64,000 nucleotides of DNA from an uncultured Collinsella sp. (GTDB lineage: Bacteria > Actinomycetota > Coriobacteriia > Coriobacteriales > Coriobacteriaceae). The stretch spans positions 62,001 to 126,000 of the forward strand of contig UQPF01000006.1 of NCBI GenBank assembly GCA_900542905.1, read 5' to 3'. Both the position numbers and the translations under genes were made by a program. Every line of letters starts with the position of its first letter. Positions within the stretch are counted from its first letter, which is position 1. Below, in pieces: positions 60,365 through 64,000 of the stretch. The notes under the pieces were generated by a model. The model did no database searches. It was not told where the DNA came from and saw only the letters and a program-made list of their open reading frames with translations.

Positions 60365-60477
60365 GCCGCCCGGGATGCAACCGGGGATGTCTGCTCGTGA
60401 TAGCGGCATCCCTGCTTATCGACGGGTTAACGCTGTGGGCGGCGGTGTCGCTGGCCCGCATGATCATTGGAGGTTGA
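60361..60477 (+). CDS. Tiny single-helix protein (38 aa)
   Basis: ATG 60361 overlaps the previous stop by four bases. CLLVIAASLLIDGLTLWAAVSLARMII is one membrane helix. Confidence 0.5.
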   Translation: MSRPGCNRGCLLVIAASLLIDGLTLWAAVSLARMIIGG

Positions 60478-60478
60478 C

Positions 60479-60607
60479 ATGGGATACAAGAAGTTGATGG
60501 ATGCAGCCGGTGCTGTCGTGTCCATGCTCGTGATGCTCTTCCTGTTGCTGCTCGTGTGCTACGGCATCGTGTGGTGCATCGGCGGGATAGCGGCGATGCT
60601 GGCATGA
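60479..60607 (+). CDS. Tiny single-helix protein (42 aa)
   Basis: ATG 60479 follows GGAGG. One helix (VSMLVMLFLLLLVCYGIVWCIGGIAAML). It is the third tiny membrane protein in a row and overlaps the HNH gene by four bases. Confidence 0.55.
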   Translation: MGYKKLMDAAGAVVSMLVMLFLLLLVCYGIVWCIGGIAAMLA

Positions 60608-60894
60608 GTGGCAACCCGCGCAACCGCAACGGCAACGCAAGGCGCAAGCTGAGAGCGAGGCTGAGGGCAGAGGGAAGGCCATGCCACATATGCGGCCGGC
60701 CGATAGACTACAGCCTGCCGAGCGGAGACCCGTGGAGCTTCGAGGTAGACGAGCTGTTGCCAGTCTCGCGCGGGGGCAACCCGCTGGATTACTCCAACGT
60801 GGACGCCGCGCACAGGATCTGCAACCAGCGGCGCGGCAACAAGATGCCGGGCGACGCCAGGCAGTATCAGATACGCCGCACGCGGCTGTTCTGA
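60604..60894 (+). CDS. HNH endonuclease
   Basis: A 96-residue protein. CHICGRPIDYSLPSGDPWSFEVDELLPVSRGGNPLDYSNVDAAHRICNQRRGNK is a standard phage HNH nuclease core (Cys-pair, catalytic acidic/His region, NVDAAHRICN). HNH proteins immediately before terminases help in packaging-site cutting. Confidence 0.92.
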   Translation: MSGNPRNRNGNARRKLRARLRAEGRPCHICGRPIDYSLPSGDPWSFEVDELLPVSRGGNPLDYSNVDAAHRICNQRRGNKMPGDARQYQIRRTRLF

Positions 60895-60920
60895 GGGAAA
60901 ACATAGCAATGCACCCATGC

Positions 60921-60954
60921 GGGCGCGGTCGTTTAGGCGGTCGCGCCCTTTCTT
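60921..60954 (+). terminator. Terminator between HNH and terminase genes
   Basis: GGGCGCG pairs with CGCGCCC over a 14-base loop, then TTTCTTTT. The GC-rich stretch after it (60955-61110) holds no frame; a cos/pac site could lie here. Confidence 0.7.
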
Positions 60955-61117
60955 TTGGCCTTGGCAGCCGAAGCCGCCGAAAAGAGGCGGGGCGGTCGCC
61001 CCTCCCCCGGGTCGGAAGGCCACTCCGGCCGCCTAGGGCCGATTTCCCCCCGCCCATTCCGGGTGATTTCGCCATCTCACGCCGCCGTTACGATTCCCCG
61101 CGAAGAAGGAGGGAATC

Positions 61118-61561
61118 ATGGCCGAGAACATCGAGATGCCGAAGGAAGTGGCGAGCGATCCCGTGCAAGCCGCCGTCTGGGGACAGCTGACGGCTAGGCG
61201 CACGTTCGCCCAAGAGGACGCGCCGACGCTGGCGCTGCTCTGCTACTGGCACGCCGTGGCAAACCAGGCGCGCGAGGCCATGGCCCTCGGCGACAACGAG
61301 ATCGAGATACTCGACGCCACCGCGTACAAGCCGATCAGGGGCAAGGGCGGCAAGCGCCTCAAGATGATGCGCAAGAACCCTGCGCTGACCGTGCTGAAGG
61401 AGGCCAGCGCCGAGATCAGGGCGCTTTCAGACCAGCTCGGCCTGTCAAAGTCCGCCCGCAACGTCACGGTGCAGCAGGCGCGGCCCGCGAGCGCCAACGG
61501 CAAGCTGCTCACGCTCATGTTCGACGACCGCGAGGCACGTGCCAAGGCGGCCGGCGCGTGA
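61118..61561 (+). CDS. Terminase small subunit (P27-like)
   Basis: A 147-residue protein from ATG 61118 (GGAGG upstream). Features LALLCYWHAVANQAREAM, KGGKRLKMMRKNPALTVLKEASAEIRALSDQLGLSKSAR match the P27-type small terminase, which recognises phage DNA for packaging. Overlaps the large subunit by four bases. Confidence 0.88.
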   Translation: MAENIEMPKEVASDPVQAAVWGQLTARRTFAQEDAPTLALLCYWHAVANQAREAMALGDNEIEILDATAYKPIRGKGGKRLKMMRKNPALTVLKEASAEIRALSDQLGLSKSARNVTVQQARPASANGKLLTLMFDDREARAKAAGA

Positions 61562-62982
61562 TGCGGGCTAGGCAGACCCCGACATACGAGGCGAATATCC
61601 CCGAAAAGCTCGACGGTGACGGCCCCATGGCGGCAGAGCTTGCATCGGCATACTTCGGCGACCCGCTGCCGTGGCAGCCGCACCTGCTCGACGCCATGCT
61701 CGCCCGCGACAGCCGCGACAAGTACCTGCTGCGCTCGATCGGCATATCCATCCCGCGACAGAACGGCAAGAGCTGGGACGTACGCGCCCGCTGCTTCTAC
61801 GGCGCCCTCAACGGCGAGAAAATCCTGTACACGTGCCAGCACGGCGACACCTCGGACCAGATGTTCCAGGAGCTTTCCAGGCCGTTCGAGGACGAGGACG
61901 AGCCCGAGCTTAACGACCTGCTGCTGGCCGTGCGCAAGACCAACGGCCAGCAGGCCATCAAGCTCAAGAACGGCGGGCTTATCCGCTTCACTACGCGCAC
62001 CGACTCTCTGGCTCGCGGTAAGACCTACGACGTGCTTATCTACGACGAGGCTCAGGAACTCACCGCCAAGCAGCAGGCGGCATCGCTGCCGGCCATATCG
62101 GCAGGATCGAAGCACAACCCGCAGACGATCTACCTCGGCACGCCGCCAAGCCCCGACAACGCGGGCACGGTGTTTCGCGACCTCCACGAAGACGTGCACA
62201 ACGGCAGGTCTGAGATGGGCTGGATCGAGTGGGGCGCCACCGAGATCGGCGACGTGCACGACGAGGCGCGATGGTTCGAGTACAACCCTTCGCTCGGCAC
62301 GGTCCTCGACATAGAGGCGGTGCGCGGCGAGTCCGAGCAGATGCAGCCCGACGTCTTCGCGCGTGAGCGCCTTGGCTGGTGGACTCCAATCGGCGGCGCC
62401 GACTCCTACGCGCTTTCGAGCGCCAAGTGGAAGGCGTGCGAGGTGGCGGGGCCGATGCAGGAAGGCAAGCTCGCGTTCGGCGTGAAGTTCTCGCCAGACG
62501 GGTCGCGCGTTGCCGTGTCATGGGCGAAGGCAGAACGCGGTGCCGGCTCGTACGTCGAGCTTTACGACCTCATGGGCGCCGAGGGCGGCACTGTCGGCAT
62601 ATCCGACATGCTGCTGCGCAACCGCGAGGAGATCGCGTGCGTCTGCATCGACGGAAAGAGCGGAGCGGACGCGCTGAAGCAGCGGCTTCTGGACGGCAGG
62701 ATGCCGAAGTCGGCGATCGTCATGGGCAGCACCGCGATCGTGCAGGCCGCTGCGACGATGCTGGCCGACGAGGTCAACGCCGGGACGACGAGCCACATCG
62801 AATCGCCCGCGTTGGACGATTCCGCAACGAAGTCGATCAAGCGCGACATCGGGCGCGACGGCTGGGGCTTCGGCGACGGCCCCGACTCTTCGTCAGCGCC
62901 GATCGAGAGCGCATCGCTGGCCCTATGGGCGGCGAGGACAACCAAGAGAGACCCGAGACGTAAACAGGAGGCAAGCTTCTGA
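61558..62982 (+). CDS. Terminase large subunit
   Basis: A 474-residue packaging motor. The ATPase P-loop variant SIPRQNGKS (64-72) and Walker B DVLIYDEAQE, then the coupling motif LGTPPSPDNAGTVF, are standard for this family. The nuclease domain (from about 290, FGVKFSPDGSRVAVSWA ... CIDGKSGADAL) supplies the acidic metal site. Start is GTG 61558 or ATG 61561. The stop overlaps the portal start. Confidence 0.95.
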   Translation: MMRARQTPTYEANIPEKLDGDGPMAAELASAYFGDPLPWQPHLLDAMLARDSRDKYLLRSIGISIPRQNGKSWDVRARCFYGALNGEKILYTCQHGDTSDQMFQELSRPFEDEDEPELNDLLLAVRKTNGQQAIKLKNGGLIRFTTRTDSLARGKTYDVLIYDEAQELTAKQQAASLPAISAGSKHNPQTIYLGTPPSPDNAGTVFRDLHEDVHNGRSEMGWIEWGATEIGDVHDEARWFEYNPSLGTVLDIEAVRGESEQMQPDVFARERLGWWTPIGGADSYALSSAKWKACEVAGPMQEGKLAFGVKFSPDGSRVAVSWAKAERGAGSYVELYDLMGAEGGTVGISDMLLRNREEIACVCIDGKSGADALKQRLLDGRMPKSAIVMGSTAIVQAAATMLADEVNAGTTSHIESPALDDSATKSIKRDIGRDGWGFGDGPDSSSAPIESASLALWAARTTKRDPRRKQEASF

Positions 62983-64000
62983 TGGCAGCAGTGAACATGG
63001 AACTGGCCGGACAGGTCGCGGCGGCGGAAGGCCTGCGACACGAGGACAAGGCGCTCGTGCGCGAGCTTATGGACACGTGGCGCACCCACCGATCCCGCAA
63101 CATATTGCGGGAGGACTACTACCTCGGACACGTCGGCGTCAAAGACCTAGGCATCGCCATGCCGAAAGCCCTCGCCAAGAAGATCAACCCACGCGTTGAC
63201 TGGCCCAAGAAGGCGGTGCACGCCTTGGCAGACCGCTCGGTGTTCAACGGCTTCACTGCCGACGACGATGCCGTTACCATGCGGCTGCGCGACATATGTG
63301 CCGACAACCAGCTCGAAGCTCTCTACCGCAAGAACCTTATCGGTGAGCTGAAGCACTGCTGCGGCTTCTGGACTGTCACGGACGGCGGCGGCAAGCCAAT
63401 CATCTCCGCGTACCCGGCAACCGCAGCGGCGGCAATCTGGGATGACGCGCAGAAGCGCATCAAGGCCGGTCTCGTCGTGGCCGAGTCGAAGAAGATGCCC
63501 GGCGACACCGAGCGCGTGCCGACCGTCGTGCACCTGCTCACAGAAGACGCGCTGGTGGTGCTTACGCGCGGCAGCGGCCACTGGATGGCCGACTACATGG
63601 AGCATGGCATGGGTCGCTGTCTCATGGAGCCTATGCCCTACGATGCCACGCTTGAGCGACCGTTCGGCTCCTCGCGCATCAGCCGTTCGGTCATGAGCAT
63701 CACAGACGACGCCATACGCCAACGCGCCCGCATGGAGGTGGCGTCTGAGGCCGCGACGCTGCCGCAGACCTGGCTGCTCGGCACATACAAGAAGATGATC
63801 AACGGGCAGAACAAGTACGACGCGTCGATGGGGGCGGTCAACGAGATCACCAAAGACCCTGACGGAGACTCGCCGACCGTGTGGCAGTCGGCCCAGTTGC
63901 AGATGGCGCCGCTCACCGAGTACCTGCGCCAACTAGCATGCCAAATGTCGGCGGTCACCAATGTTCCGGTGTCTTTCTTCGGCGTGAGCAACGACAACCC
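62982..64000 (+). CDS. Phage portal protein (SPP1 gp6-like), 3' end outside window
   Basis: The frame runs off the right edge (339 codons seen). N-terminus MAAVNMELAGQVAAAEGLRHEDKALVRELMDTWRTHRSRNILREDYYLG, with KKINPRVDWPKKAVHALADRSVFNGF and later QLACQMSAVTNVPVSFFGVSNDNP, the pattern of the SPP1-type portal. It directly follows the terminase with a three-base overlap, the usual phage order. Confidence 0.93.
   Translation, partial: MAAVNMELAGQVAAAEGLRHEDKALVRELMDTWRTHRSRNILREDYYLGHVGVKDLGIAMPKALAKKINPRVDWPKKAVHALADRSVFNGFTADDDAVTMRLRDICADNQLEALYRKNLIGELKHCCGFWTVTDGGGKPIISAYPATAAAAIWDDAQKRIKAGLVVAESKKMPGDTERVPTVVHLLTEDALVVLTRGSGHWMADYMEHGMGRCLMEPMPYDATLERPFGSSRISRSVMSITDDAIRQRARMEVASEAATLPQTWLLGTYKKMINGQNKYDASMGAVNEITKDPDGDSPTVWQSAQLQMAPLTEYLRQLACQMSAVTNVPVSFFGVSNDN

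Larger units (their letters stand above)
47519..64000. mobile_element. Prophage at tRNA-Glu (right end outside the window)
   Basis: Serine recombinase, CI and Cro-like repressors with operators, recombination (RusA, ERF, DUF1351), SSB, DnaC-like loader, many tiny overlapping genes, HNH, terminases and portal occur in typical siphophage order, all on the plus strand after the switch. attR and the structural and lysis genes lie beyond 64000. An adapter artefact at 56367-56401 lies inside it. Confidence 0.93.

Overview
The window looks like chromosome of a gut Coriobacteriia bacterium, most likely Collinsella or a close relative. I infer this from the high GC content, the set of gene families (a second-type topoisomerase pair, a MurT-GatD fusion, iron-dependent alcohol dehydrogenases, a GH4/PTS disaccharide locus) and an LAxTG-type surface protein. 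Assignment is by recognition only; no database search was run. Positions 1-47.5 kb are host chromosome. From 47.5 kb to the right edge lies a prophage whose late end is cut off by the window.

Host part, left to right. A MacB-type ABC transporter (cut at the left edge) is followed by a redox locus: a CD1871A-type CxxC mini-protein, a membrane 4Fe-4S ferredoxin and a TlpA-type lipoprotein, divergent from an OmpR/histidine-kinase pair. Next is a graveyard (6.3-7.1 kb): an arginase-family remnant, then a decayed copy of the junction between the topoisomerase A gene and its neighbouring AAA ATPase gene, whose intact version is at 21.2-21.9 kb. A PadR/DUF1700 operon with a clear operator follows, then a LuxR-type regulator and a 1455-residue secreted surface protein. 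An XRE/membrane-protein pair leads to a ParE/ParC-like topoisomerase pair and an AAA ATPase gene preceded by three 19-bp tandem repeats.

The region 23.4-26.7 kb is a worn integration hotspot at the 3' end of guaA. The last codons of guaA recur twice downstream as direct repeats, bracketing gene remnants, a PH-domain protein, a broken DUF2992 gene and a probable ToxN/AbiQ-type toxin. After guaA come asparaginase, an XRE regulator with a perfect 24-bp operator palindrome, ychF, and a sugar locus (GH4 6-phospho-alpha-glucosidase, PTS IICB, zinc dehydrogenase, GntR/UTRA regulator with operator-like sites). Then follow a polyferredoxin, three iron-type alcohol dehydrogenases, two related helical-repeat proteins and a single-ORF MurT-GatD fusion for peptidoglycan amidation. 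Twin 80-bp hairpin repeats precede tRNA-Glu.

The prophage starts at tRNA-Glu with a large serine recombinase whose reading frame ends inside the tRNA gene. It continues with a CI/Cro switch with three operators, then recombination and replication genes (RusA, DUF1351, ERF, SSB, DnaC-like loader), many tiny genes overlapping by ATGA, a cytosine methyltransferase broken into three frames, HNH, small and large terminase, and the start of the portal gene. At 56367-56401 the sequence carries a poly-T run plus an exact Illumina P7 adapter, so the prophage sequence contains an assembly artefact.
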